DNA of 64,000 nucleotides from Plicaturopsis crispa FD-325 SS-3 (lineage: Eukaryota; Basidiomycota; Agaricomycetes; Amylocorticiales; Amylocorticiaceae): assembly GCA_000827205.1 (NCBI GenBank), contig KN832564.1:1066682-1130681 (forward strand), read 5' to 3'. Position 1 is the first letter of the stretch, and every line of letters begins with the position of its first letter. The position numbers were made by a program, and so were the translations under genes. Below, piece by piece: positions 1 through 11,454 of this stretch. The notes under the pieces are model-generated. The model made no database searches, was not told the DNA's origin, and saw only the letters and a program-made list of their open reading frames with translations.

Positions 1-1625
1 ACCGTGACCTGCGCACATCAGTCCAGGTCCTCCGGCGAGACACATCATGAAGGAACCGACCGGTGTATGCTCCCCGCCCCTCAGTGAGCCGTCGCTCACG
101 CCAGGCTCTGTCAGCTGGAGCCTAAATGCGACACCCTCGCCCGACTTCAGCGCCACCGTGTTCACTCCGTCGTCGACCGCGCGCACGAGGGCCGTGCGCG
201 CGTTGAGCGTCGCCATGAGCACGTTCGCGTACAGCGTCGCGAGCACGAAGGCGAACATCTCGCTGTACTGCGTCGTCTGCGCGAAGTCGAGCAGCACGGC
301 GGCGAGCTGCAGGCCCGCGGCGACGGCGGTGACGCAACCTGTCTGCACGGTGACCGCGATGATGCGCGTGAGGAGCGTGTGGGTCGCCTTGAACGGGGTT
401 TGCGCGCGGGCTTCCTTGAGCTGTGGGTATGTCACGGGTGGGAGTCAGCCGAACTATACTCTAGGAACGACATGGGCGTACGAGGTGCAGCAACGATCCA
501 GCTATAAGCACATCGCAGAGAAAGCTTAGGGAAAGCCATATCTAGCAGGTGATGCATTAGATGCGTTCGCAGACCATAGCGGGCAGACGACATACGATCG
601 GTGCTTCTATCTCTTTAATGAAAGGAACCTGAAGAGGTCACACAGTCACGGTCTAAAATCATAACAATAGGTCGCATAGCACGGAAATTCACATTTGTCC
701 GCACAAACGCCTGAGAAGCATTTACTATCGCGGCAGCGCCTTGTGCAATCGAAAGCTACCTTGTCTTAGCAGTTTGTACGATGTGATAGGTGTCGATGAG
801 ACCACATACCGCAACAATGCACACGACGAGCGCGCTCATAGTCCTCGTATTCTTGAGAAGCCATATCCGCCTGAGTGCCCAAAAAAGAGATGCCAGGCTC
901 AGAGAGCAGCGTAGCACGAGGCACATCAGTAGTAAAGCTCACCGCGCAGAGAAGCATTGCACCAGGCAGGGTACTGAGGGCCGACAGTAGTCACAATGTA
1001 TTCGCCGATATAGCCAGATGCGACGGCTCACCAACACCCGCGAGAATCTGCACCAGAGATATGGACCAGATGAAGTCGGACCTGTGCGCATAGCCCGCCG
1101 GGCCCCAGACGAGCACCACTGAAGCATTGTATGTCCCGATGGCGGTTTGGGCAGCGTCGACGACGTACACGCCATAGACTGCACCACCCGTCAGTGCAAG
1201 TCCGTCGACGTAAGGGGCGAATAGATGCGCCCACCGAGAGTTTTGAGGCCCATTCCGTCGCCGTTACTGGAGATCGAATACAGGTCTATGGCTGAGGATA
1301 AATATACTCTACGAGCGACACAAAGGACAACTGGTGTCTGCTTACAAGCTTGCACCCTGTCCGAGAACCATAAGCATTATCGGCGTGGGGAGGCATATGG
1401 GCGGCGTACGTGAGGCATCCAAGAAGCGCCCAGTTGAAGATGACACCAAGAAGCTGTCAATGATCTCAGCACGTAGCAGGCGACGCGAGGTCTTGCACCC
1501 ACGTATGGCATGACGCTAATGAAATAGTATCAGACTCGCGTCCCACAGTACACCAAATAGAGCGACAATACTCACAGAAGAGCGAGAGCTTCGCGCGTCG
1601 TAGGGTCGATGTCGTGGGTGGTCAT
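1..1625 (-). CDS. DUF6534 multi-pass membrane protein (3' end beyond window)
   Basis: Basidiomycete DUF6534 family, predicted seven-helix plasma-membrane protein of unknown role. Pieces seen in order on the minus strand: LLGVIFNWALLGCLT (helix 1), VYGVYVVDAAQTAIGTY and LVWGPAGYAHRSDF, then VQCFSA joined across an intron (about 868-933) to RRIWLLKNTRTMSALVV, then CDVLIAGSLLHL joined to LKEARAQTPFKATHTLLTRI, ending in the family hallmark LYANVLMATLNAR at about 195-235. The reading frame is still open at base 1, so the C-terminus lies outside the window. A likely first exon begins at the ATG at 1625 (MTTHDIDPTTREALALL), but its donor leaves phase 2 while the next exon needs phase 0. The N-terminal model is therefore unresolved and the gene could be damaged. 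The family assignment is firm; exon limits are approximate. Confidence 0.7.
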
Positions 1626-1713
1626 GGTCTACGGTGAAGAGCAGCTTGAGGTATGCAACGATGGGGCTGGCTAAAGTTCCGGCCAGAGCGCCTTTGAATT
1701 TGAGCAGCGACAA

Positions 1714-2242
1714 ATTCGAGCATTGCGAACTTGCCGGATCTGTAAGTTTAAACCTGGTGTAAACGACTTCATCGTGATGAGGGTTGAGTCGATTGTTAGC
1801 ATTCGGCAGATCGCGGTATCCCGTACATTCTAAAAATGCAAAGGTTAATCATGCCTGCCTCGCCGCAAAATGACGAGCGGAGGCCCCCGAACGTACCCCG
1901 ACGCCTTCCGCGTCGTCGCTCACAGCGCACTGACCGCCCGTACGCGTCGCTTTAGTCACGTAGAATTTCCGTAGCCGAATGCAATGTGTGTGGGCCCCTT
2001 CTACTTTGAGATCTTGATGAATGAAGTTGACAACCGCGACCACGACGGACCACACAAGAGAGACTAGATAAGTGGAAGTCTTGAAATCGCCTCTGGAGCG
2101 TAGCGCTCAACTTGTTCAAACCGCAACGATATTTGTTGGATACCGAGAAATAAGATTGAGCAAGACATCAGGAATTAAGGATCGTAGATGCTGGATTCTG
2201 GGGCCACAGCCGTGACCTACGCATCATGAAAGCACCGACCGA
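1714..2242. other. Intergenic, with a short DUF6534-like repeat at its right end
   Basis: No coding exon recognised. Positions 2206-2240 resemble positions 3-61 in pieces: CCGTGACCT-CGCA, then a 20-mer CATCATGAA-G-ACCGACCG matching at 18 of 20 positions. The left copy is inside the DUF6534 coding exon, so the right copy may be a remnant of a lost neighbouring paralogue. Confidence 0.35.
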
Positions 2243-3576
2243 TCAAACCGTCTTCGCCTTTGCGTTCTTGAGCATCTCCGAGAATTCTGTGAGGCCAAAT
2301 ATCTTTGAGAGCATAGAGTCCTGCGGCTCGGGAATTAGTCCCGGAATTGTGTAGTGGGCGCAAAAGAGCTGTAGGACTCACGAATACTCGACGCCCGAAG
2401 AACGTGTTTAGGAACCAAAGGAGCCACGACGCGTTACCCGCCCAAAGCCATGCGCGTGGTCGGGAACCAAGGGCCTCAGATACGACGGTTTTCGCGAATT
2501 TATCCGCGGGCGTGTGAGCGTCTGTATTCATGAGTGACAAGTCAAACTACAGGATGACTCGCAACTAACCTGTGTTCATATTGAGGCGACGACTCTGATA
2601 AAGTTCTTCCATGGGCAAGTACAATGAATCGCGTGGCAGAGCGCTTGAGTCGGTCTTTTTGGCCCCGATATTGGTCTTCACGCCGCCTGCTACTACCTGT
2701 TCGGAGAGGGGCGTGGCTCATTAGACCGGTCTCGCTGGCATAGAGCAAACTACAAACCGTAGTAACTTTCACTCTAAAGGCCCAGATATTAGCGTAGCCA
2801 AGTTAAAAAAAAGGATAGGGCATACCCGAATGGCGCCAACTCAACCCTCAGTGTGTCGCTGTAGGAATGCAGGGCAGCCTTGCTGGCGTTGTACGCGCTG
2901 CCGAAAGGGGCAGGCGCTACTCCCGCTGTGCTGCCTATTTGCACGATGCGGCCATCGCCAGATGCGATGAGGAGCTTGACAAACTCCTTCACCACGGTCA
3001 TCACGCTGAACAAGTTCACGTCAAAAAGTGCCTTGACACTGGCGAGGTCAAGATCGGTGGCTGGCCCACTGAGAGCTGTGCGTAGTCAGCGTTGTCATAT
3101 GCACCCGCTCAAACGCGCGCATACCTTGTCCTCTGAAAATTGACCGTAAGCCACTGTTTTTAGTCGGTGTAGAAAAATACTTACGCATTATTCACCAGGA
3201 CGTCTAGTTTTCCACCTGTTAATTCTGCCACCTCGTCGCGCACTTTACGCACGGAAGCCTCGTCCGTCGCATCCAGCTGTAGGGTCGTCATTCCCAGCGC
3301 AGTCAGCTCGGACATGGCCTCCAAGCGACGCGCCGTCGCTATTACGCGATGCCCTGCCAGTGGTCCGAGGCGGTTTGTTAGATATGCCTCCAGTCGACAG
3401 AGTTCGAGTATATTATATACATACCTCGTGCATGGAATTCTACTGCGAGAGCATGCCCTATTCCGCCTGCGCTGCAGCTGTGGTCACGGAGAGGAGGTCA
3501 ATTAGGGGCAAACTGGTTCCGTCGTAAGTAAGTAGAACTCGCCGCACCCTGTTATCAAGACGGTTTTGCCAGCCAT
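2243..3576 (-). CDS. Short-chain dehydrogenase, Ayr1-like (1-acyl-DHAP reductase type)
   Basis: NADPH-dependent short-chain reductase of the fungal Ayr1 group, which reduces 1-acyl-dihydroxyacetone phosphate in ether/phospholipid synthesis at lipid droplets or ER (family knowledge). Nine exons join in phase: 3548-3576, 3425-3477, 3185-3353, 3125-3153, 2826-3075, 2758-2773, 2570-2696, 2382-2521, 2243-2320. The product starts MAGKTVLITGCSAGGIG (TGxxxGIG cofactor motif), then NNAG, the serine in QIGSTAG, and YNASK (catalytic Tyr/Lys). The C-terminal PRAWLWAG...WLLWFLNTFF segment is typical of Ayr1-like proteins. A 16-nt exon (2758-2773) supplies part of FGVKVTTVVAGGV. The gene diverges from the IVD gene. 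Substrate is inferred from family only. Confidence 0.88.
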
Positions 3577-4029
3577 AACCGAATGCTTCCACTAAAACAA
3601 GATGTCGCGCACGGAGGTTTGAGATGGAGGCCCAAGGGAGTTTAATGCCATGGTCGACAGCAAGCGAGCTGCATATATCCTGAATTTTTGGAGGCTGACA
3701 AGCACTGGGACTGGGCATTATTGCTAATGGCAGATACTATCGGTGATTACGATAAGTGATCGACCACCTACAGGTTTATCATCAAAGTCCTACTGGACTG
3801 CTGTAGTCGAAGTCGTATGTATACCGATAGTACATATCGTGAGGAGGATAAAAACTCGCTCAGGAGGAGGAGGTATAAGAGAAAGCAAGAGAATGAGAAG
3901 TATTTCGGACTGGTGGCGTCCATCGGACCCGAGATCCGAGCCGGGCTACCCCAGCTTCCCCGCATAAATATCTCGTGGACTTTGATTTTGACGCCGTCGT
4001 GCATAAATTTTGATTTATCTGTGTCTGCC
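3577..4029. promoter_or_regulatory. Shared upstream region of two divergent genes
   Basis: 453 bp lie between the start codons of the reductase (minus) and isovaleryl-CoA dehydrogenase (plus), so both promoters must fit here. I see no clear TATA box and no coding exon. Confidence 0.5.
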
Positions 4030-6105
4030 ATGGCCTCTCTTGCTCGTCTCCGTATTCCTGTTCTGCGCGCTCGTACAGCACCCTCGCGACGCCCGTTCGC
4101 TCGTAGTGTCTCTTCTTTCTACAACCACGACATCGCGGGCCTTACATCTGAGCAGCTCGAGGTAAGCTTCAGCTGCACACACATATATCCCATGCACTCA
4201 TAGCTACACAGTTCAAAGATGCGGTAGACCAGTTCGCTCTGCGCGAAATTGCGCCCAGAGCAGCAGAGATCGACCGCACGAACACCTTTCCCATAGTGCG
4301 TACCTCCGTACCTGTTACTTACATTTCACCTGCTAACGCACGCGCATACTCCAGGACCTGTGGCCCAAGCTCGGCGAGATGGGTTTACACGGCATCACCG
4401 TCTCCGCGTCCTCCTCCGGCCTCGCCCTCGGCTACCTGAACCACCTCCTCGCCATGGAGTCCCTCTCCCGCCACTCCGGCGCCCTCGCCCTCTCCTACGG
4501 CGCCCACTCCAACCTCTGCGTCAACCAGATCGAACGCTGGGGCACACCCGCGCAGAAGCAGAAGTACCTCGTTGACGGTGGGCTCGTCAGCGGCGACGCC
4601 GTTGGCGCGCTCGCGATGAGTGAGCACGGTGCCGGCAGCGATGTCGTGAATATGAGCCTGAAGGCCACGCGTGTCGACGGCGGGTGGAAGCTTGATGGAC
4701 ACAAGTTCTGGTGCGCGTGCTTTCGTTCATTACTATCGCGTTCGCGCATGCTGAGGTTTGCGCCGGAAGGATAACGAACGGCCCTGTCGCGTCTACTTAC
4801 GTCGTCTACGCGCGCACGACGCCCATATCGCCGGATTCGCCGCCATCCAAGGGTGCGTGTTCGCACGCACAAGCTTGTCTTTCCGTATGGGAATTCCATT
4901 AACGCGCTAGTGCAGGCATAACCGCATTCATCGTCCCGCGCCCCTCGCCGGGCTTCTCCACCGGCCCGAAGCTCGACAAGTTCGGCATGCGCGGCAGCGA
5001 CACCTGCGAGCTCGTGTTCGACGGCTGTGTCGTTCCCGATGGTGCGTAGGCGTCCTGGCGCGCGCGCTTACACCAGTCGCCGTCTCGCCTGCCCCTCACT
5101 GACAGACCTCTACAGAAAACGTCCTCGGCAAAGTGGGCCAAGGCGCGGCGGTGCTCATGTCCGGGCTCGACCTCGAGCGGCTCGTGCTCAGCGGTGGGCC
5201 ACTAGGGTGCGTGCGAGTCTGTGCTGTGGTGTTTTGGTGGTTGCTGATGGCTTGATTTTGCTTGTGTGGCCATTTGGCTCGCTTTTTGATGTTTTCGCCC
5301 GCGTTTTTGCGTTCTTCCACCTTTCGACGCGTTCGCCCGCCCTTCAACGCGTATTCCGCCCACCCCGACGCATTTCGACAACAAAGCCTGATGCAGGCCG
5401 CGTTCGACGAGGCCGTCGCATATGTACATGAGCGCAAGCAGTTCGGACGTGCGGTGGGCACGTTCCAGCTCATGCAGGGTGCGTACGCGTTCCTTTCTCC
5501 ATCCGTGTATTCGCCGCTCTCTTTGTCCGTCTGATATCTCTCCTACCCCCTAACGCTCCTCGTACCTGCTCACGCCCCTCATACCTCCCTCACGCCCCGC
5601 ATACCCGCATATATTTCGCTGACCGTACCAACACAGGCAAGATTGCGGATATGTACACAAAGCTCTCCGCGAGCCGTGCGTACGTGTACGCCGTCGCGCG
5701 CGCGTGCGACGCAGGGCGCGTCAGCCGGCGGGTGAGTGCAACGTCCCGTAAACGTGGACGTGATAAATGTGGTGGCGTGGTGCATGTGCTGACGTGCGAG
5801 ATGTGCTACAGGACTGCGCGGGCGCGATACTGTACTCGACGGAGAAGGCCATCGAGGTCGCGATGGAGGCGCAGCAGTGCCTCGGCGGGAACGGGTACAT
5901 CAACGGTGCGTGTGCTCGCGTGTCCTCCCCTGATGCTATGTACTGACTGTAATATCATGTACTCACTGTGTTTCCCCACAAACCAGAGTACCCCGTGGGG
6001 CGCATTCTGCGGGACGCGCGGCTATACGCGGTGGGCGCGGGGACGCAGGAGATCCGGCGTATGCTCATCGGGCGCGAATTCAATGCGGAGCTTAAGGACG
6101 CGTGA
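4030..6105 (+). CDS. ivd: Isovaleryl-CoA dehydrogenase, mitochondrial
   Basis: FAD enzyme of leucine breakdown in the mitochondrial matrix: isovaleryl-CoA to 3-methylcrotonyl-CoA, with electrons passed to ETF. Ten exons in phase: 4030-4161, 4212-4295, 4355-4710, 4770-4852, 4916-5041, 5116-5216, 5387-5478, 5637-5731, 5812-5905, 5987-6105. An Arg/Ser-rich N-terminus ([16 protein letters not shown]) looks like an import presequence. Acyl-CoA dehydrogenase signatures are [11 protein letters not shown] and [11 protein letters not shown]. The glutamate in [16 protein letters not shown] is at the position used as catalytic base specifically in IVDs; the C-terminal site used by other acyl-CoA dehydrogenases lacks Glu here ([12 protein letters not shown]). 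[10 protein letters not shown] and the end [14 protein letters not shown] are canonical. The ETF beta gene lies about 17 kb away. Confidence 0.95.
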
Positions 6106-6506
6106 GATCTTCTGCGGACGATTTTTTACGATGCGGATGGATTTTACGGATTTATGCGACGCGTGTCAAGGATGTCCAGGAAGATTTTCGTTGCGGGCAT
6201 TGAACAACCGCATACACACACTTGTACTTATATGCACCTACCCATCGTCCATGGAAAATGTCGCTTTGAGCGCTTTACGTGCGTGCGCGGGCAGTGAAGA
6301 ACGGTGCAAAGAACGGATGGCATTACAGTACAACAATGCCTATGTACGAGAAAACAAGTGAGTGGGTATGGTCAGTAGCGAGTCGAATAATGATAGTAAG
6401 TATCGACATTGTCCATCCTTCCGAAGAGTGATTAAATGATTAAACCGAAACAACAAGGAAAATGTCCAAGCTCCAAGTCCGCCAACGTCTGTACCACTCA
6501 GCCAAT
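6106..6506. other. Convergent 3' region
   Basis: About 400 bp between the stop codons of two converging genes. No coding signal or repeat seen. Confidence 0.5.
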
Positions 6507-7920
6507 TCACAAACCGCCCAGGACAACACCGATGGCCGCGGCGGCACCCAACACCCACTGCCCACCAACTATCCTGGCGCCGGCTGCGCCGCTCGCCGAG
6601 GAAGTGGTCGACGAAGCCGCCGCGCTCGTGCCGGTGCCAGTGACAGCAGCGGTAGTCTTCGCGATCGTAGACGCGCTGCCAGACGCGGACTGCGAGCTCG
6701 ACGCCTTTGCGGACGTGGAGCCAGACGACGATGCGGACGCGGATCCGGACGAGGAACCGGACGAAGCAGCCGAGGAGCCGGAGGATGACGGGGCGCTGGA
6801 GGAGGTAGCGCTTGCCGAGACCGCCGTGGTCGAGGCGGGGGTGGAGGCGCCGCCTGTGCCGACAGTAGCGACGGTCGTGCAGGCGCTAGATGCGGGCGCG
6901 GCGTGTGCGGCGGGGGTCGCGGGGTCGCCCTGGTGGAATGTCGAGGTGCCGTAGACGCCCATGGGCTGTTAGGAGAATGTTAGCGGGGGTTATAGTGTAA
7001 ATAAACAAGAGTTGGGATGGGAAAATAGTAGGGCCAAGTGCAAAAGAAAAGATAGCAAAGAAAAACGCGGCTGAAAAAGCGTAACGCACCTCCCCGGGTT
7101 CTCCCTGACAGTGCTCAAACACGTCTTTCTGGTAGCCCGATGCGGGCATATTCCAATCGCAGCCCATCGTGTCGTAGATATGCTGGCAGTACGTCGGCGC
7201 GTTCTTCGATGCGGGGTTGCACGCGCGGAAGCAGAACTCGGTCGCGCTCATGAAGTTTGTCCACTCGTGGACCTGCTGCAAGGGGCCGAACGCGGTCGAG
7301 AACACGAGGCCACCGATAGGGTTCCCGTTCCCGTCCGCGCCGTGCGGGTCGAGCTCACCGCCCTCGTCGCCGGCGGGGATGTTCAACTTCGTGAGGTCGC
7401 CGACGCCGGTGACCTGCACGAACTCGCTCGTCTGCAGGAACTGCACTCCCTGGATCGCGCCGTCGGGGATGAGACGCGCGCCTGTACCATCCCGGAGGCA
7501 CCATGCTACTTCTATGCGCTGTGGGTGGGGAGACCGGTTAGCGTAGATTTATACACGGTCATGGATGAGATGCGCCCCTCGGTGTTTCCAATGACAGATC
7601 CCGCACCGGGCTCAGGGGGTGCCCAGAGACAGAAGTCGTCTACCGCGTTGACTGTCGGACACGGAAGATCAGTATGTGAATGAATTCCATCGAGGATACA
7701 CTTGCAGCCTCCTATCGAGAAAAAAAAATTGTAACTCACGGTACGCATTTTGACAGTTGGACGTCTGACTCGACGTGGTACCACACCTGTTCGTTCCGGA
7801 CTGGCCCTGCTCGCTGTGATCAGGGGCGTTCGAGGGGAGATAGGTCGCGGTGTACGACTGTGCCCAGGCGGTAGAGGCTGTGAGGGAGAGGAGGGCGAGG
7901 GCGGGGATGGAGAGAGACAT
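6507..7920 (-). CDS. Secreted GPI-type glycoprotein, 'macrophage activating glycoprotein' family
   Basis: Basidiomycete cell-surface glycoprotein family of unknown biochemical role. Exons: 7740-7920, 7578-7651, 7090-7518, 6507-6965, giving about 380 residues. A signal peptide (LALLSLTASTAWAQ) precedes the conserved start SYTATYLPSNAPDHSEQGQ. The central cysteine-rich domain contains DDFCLWAPPEPG, QVTGVGDLTKLNIPAGD, LDPHGADGNGNPIGGLVF and HIYDTMGCDWNMPA. The last exon is a Ser/Thr/Ala-rich stalk of about 120 residues followed by a hydrophobic tail (WVLGAAAAIGVVLGGL), as expected for GPI anchoring. The donor of intron 2 is odd: the family boundary falls on GAG|GGGCGC, where GT is expected. A GTGTAT donor at 7556 would give a 38-bp intron and add seven residues. 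Confidence 0.85.
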
Positions 7921-8401
7921 GGGAGATGGTGGTGGTAGGAGGTAAAGGGGACATTTTGTACGGGCGCTTGAGCTCGACGATAGGCGGCGACTCCAGACCG
8001 CGAAATGAGATTTGACGCCCCATCATGAAATTGAAGATGAGGGGTCACCGGTTCACGGTCACCGTTCACCGGCCACTGTTAGACACGATTGACGCCCAGG
8101 GCTCCCTGCCACTGACTAGGATACTTTTTAGGAGTCGGACGACAACAGTTTTGACGCAGTCTTGACAGGTTTTAACGTTGACAAGGTTTTAAGCATTTCG
8201 AAGTTTAAAGCAAGGAGCTCGGCGGCCACTGCGACTTCGATAATGCGCGGGAGATCTTTGTCGTTCACGCGGCGTGCTGCGCACGCGTCATCCGAGGACA
8301 AATTCCACTCCGCTCCGTGTACCAGGAGGTACCAGGTGTCTTTTCATTGTGCATGGCATATATATAAGGCATTAATACACACGGCATTGATGAGTGTGCA
8401 C
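7921..8401. other. Intergenic: glycoprotein promoter and ligase 3' flank
   Basis: 480 bp without coding signal. It must hold the promoter of the minus-strand glycoprotein gene. A TATATAA stretch near 8360 lies close to the ligase stop and is probably incidental. Confidence 0.4.
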
Positions 8402-11115
8402 TCAGAGCTTAGCCTTGGTCTTTGCTCTTAGTGCCTTTGCCTGGTCGCGCAGCACCCGCCTCAACAGCTTGCCACTGGGATTCTTAGGTATACTCTCCAC
8501 CAGTTCTACGCCACCGGCTAGCCGCTTGTATGCAACCTTGCCATCTTCGACGTACTGTAACAATGGCAAAGCCTCAATACACCAATCGCATTATGAGGGT
8601 GGCATTGAAGACAGACCTTCATGAGTGCCCGCTTGATGACGTCGCCCTCCGCGGGCGATTTCCGGACGCGCTCCGCCGCCTGCGCGTTGAGCACTACGAA
8701 CGCAAGCGGGACTTCTCCGCTGTAGTCGTCCGGCACGCCAACGACGCAGACGTCTGCGACATCAGGGTGTCCGAGGAGGAAGCCCTCTAGCTCCGCGGGT
8801 GCGACTTGGAAGCCGCGCACTACGAACGAGATTAGCTTTACGATGCCGTTCAAAGCACAGAGAACACGAACCTTTCATAATCTCTTTCAGGCGGTCGATG
8901 ATGAAGAAGTCGCCATCCTTGGTGATGAGAGCCTCGTCTCCTGTCTTCACCCACCTAGCATTCGGGCACATCAGTACGAGTGCAGGTGGAAGGGAGATAT
9001 AGCGGCTCACCCATCTACGAAGGTATCCCTCGTACTAACACCGCGCACTTGGTCAATGACTCCGCCGCAGGAGACACACAAAGTACTCACGCCTCAGCAT
9101 TATTAGCGTATCCCAGCGCCATAGCCGGCCCACGAACCAGCAGCTCCCCCGCCTCACCGATTCCCGCCAGGCTCCCGTCCGGCTTCACCACCCGCACGAC
9201 GCAGCCTGGGAGGAGCTGTCCCGCACTGCCGACCGTTGCGTGCTTCTTACCGATGGGCATCATAGTGACAACCGTGGATGTCTCCGTCATTCCTGTTTGA
9301 CGTTTTAGCATTCCATACCAAGACACATGAAAGGCGATGACAGGGCGTACCGTATCCCTGCCCAAGATGCGCATCAGGGAACTTCGCCCGCAGGAGTTCG
9401 TACAGCTCGCCCGTAAGCGGTGCGGCACCCGACATCGCTGCGCGTACACTTGACAAATCGTACTTCTTCGCGTCAGGGTGCTGTGCAGTGTGTTCAGATG
9501 GCATGGTGGGCATGCGAATGGGAGACAAACGAACCTTGCAGAGGAGGACTGCTTGCGGAGGGACGAGGCTGCGTCATGAAAGTGGGCACATTCAAAAAGG
9601 AGGATCAGTCAATGGATGGGAGAAACATAAAAGACATATACTTACAGGAGGACATTGATTCGATAGCGTTCAATGCTCTGCAGCATCTTTGTAAAGTTGA
9701 ATTTCGGGACGACCACAATCGACAGCTAGATAATTGTGTGAGTGACAGTTGAGACCTGAGAGGGAATATACTAACGGCGCTAAAGAACATGAAATGCATC
9801 TATAGCATCGTTGTTAGTGATAGTGAATACTTATCATTGTATCCGCGGGTAAAGACCTACGTTGACCACCAGGCCGTAGATATCTGGATTATATCAACTT
9901 CGAGCGTCTCGGCAACGCAAGACCAGATCATTCAAGACTCACGAAAGAATGGCAAGACTGTTCATCCCTAAAGTGAGAAGGGCAAAAAACAATCGAGGTA
10001 TCGGTCCACATACCAGCAAGCGCGACATCTCCTGGTCTAAACCGCTGCTCCTCCCATGGCGCATAATTGGTATTCACCTTATTATGCGCAGCGAGCTGTA
10101 TGACGTTGGCAATAGGGGCAATATGCGGGATAGCTACGGCCTATGTGCACCCAAGCGAATGATTCATTTCATTTTTTGTACTGAGAATGATGTGGCTCGC
10201 TACCTTCGGGCGTCCCGTGGTCCCGCTCGAGAAACTCAAGAACGCAAGCTTGGTTTTGGCCTCCCCAGGAGCCAACTTGCGCTCCACGAAGCTGGGTACC
10301 TGGCTTAGACCATAGGCGACCAACTCGTTCACTGTCGGATACTCGCCCACGAATGCGCGGGCCGACTCGGGCGTATCGAGCAGGACGATCCTATCAGGAG
10401 CAATGCCAGCTTCGAGCACAACCGGGAGAGAGGCGGAGAGTGTGAAGGTTAGAGCCGCTTTGATTTCCTCGGCTTGGTAGCGGAGCTCGGACGCTGTATA
10501 GGCCGGGTTTGCACCACTGCATGCGGATTAGCGCGTTGCGTGAGTGGGGGTCGCGACGTACTCACGAGACAACGGCGCCCAGTCTGTGTGCAGCCCATAT
10601 CGCGACCGGGTAATCTACATCGCACGTATTCAGATATCGAGAACCTGTAGGCTGTGAGAGGGGGCAGGTAAGACGCACCGACGTGATTTGGGCTGAATAT
10701 GAGAACTATGTATCTGGATGATTAGCAACGAGTTCAAGTGAGGCATCGATATAGCATACCAGCATCATTATCCTCTGTGTAGACTCCTCTTCAGCACCCT
10801 AGAGATTGTATGCACAAGTGGGGCACGCACGTAGCTTATACTTGACTTTCAGCCCATTTGCCAAACCAAATGTCCGCGCGCGGAGCTGCACAGAAGTGCG
10901 TCGCGTCAATACATTGCCACGAGCTTTGTTTAGACTTTGCTGAGACTCACCTCGTCGAAGCCAATCTGTCTCCCCGTGTCGTCCTCAATCATCCACGGTA
11001 CTGACCCATGTCTGACGGGCCTACTGGGGTGCTGGACATCCAGAAAGAATTGGGGAAGGGTCAAATCGTCTGGAATGGGCGGCAGAGCGGTCGTTGTGCA
11101 GTGGAAATCTGACAT
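8402..11115 (-). CDS. Acyl-CoA synthetase, 4-coumarate-CoA-ligase-like, possible peroxisomal
   Basis: ANL-superfamily acid-CoA ligase: acid + ATP + CoA to acyl-CoA. Eighteen exons join in phase to about 567 residues: 10951-11115, 10842-10885, 10679-10713, 10566-10614, 10204-10516, 10014-10140, 9943-9957, 9861-9883, 9776-9799, 9646-9725, 9535-9568, 9351-9480, 9091-9292, 9011-9034, 8872-8954, 8617-8819, 8402-8554, plus one junction near 10714-10841 that could hide a tiny extra exon. Motifs: P-loop [27 protein letters not shown], and the catalytic lysine region [11 protein letters not shown]. The protein ends KTKAKL; AKL is an accepted variant of the peroxisomal SKL tail. Natural substrate is unknown: a phenylpropanoid, medium-chain or branched acid is possible. 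Exons of 15, 23, 24 and 24 nt are notable. Confidence 0.9.
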
Positions 11116-11430
11116 TTTCGTTCAGGATGAGGAGGGGTTGAGTCCGGAGGTCGGTTCCTACACGCACCGACTTCAATTTCTCCATTTATGCGAAGTTCCG
11201 AGAGCGGTCAGCAGATATGATATGTGATAGTGGTGAGAGGTCTCGTGCAAAACGTCTACATCCCCCGAAACGCGTGAGACTTGATGCGGAAAACATTCCA
11301 GATACATAACCCTCATCCTATAGCATTTCTGTTCCTTTCGCGCACGGTTGGCGTCGTGTTATGGGCTGGGCAGGAGTAGCATGAGTGCTGTAGAGGCTGA
11401 CGACCGTGAAGTTTCAACCCAAGAATTTTT

Positions 11431-11454
11431 ACCCCGCATTTTACCCCGCATTTT
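11431..11454. repeat. Tandem duplication of a 12-mer
   Basis: Two exact copies of ACCCCGCATTTT in the upstream region of the CoA ligase gene, about 320 bp before its start codon. Function unknown; could be a duplicated binding site or slippage. Confidence 0.6.

Noticed and set aside
6436-6954. 172-codon acidic open frame on the plus strand
   Set aside because: Antisense shadow of the Ser/Ala-rich stalk of the secreted glycoprotein; composition is explained by the opposite strand.
8340-8370. TATATAA near 8360 as a promoter
   Set aside because: It lies just past the stop codon of the minus-strand ligase and more than 400 bp from any start codon.
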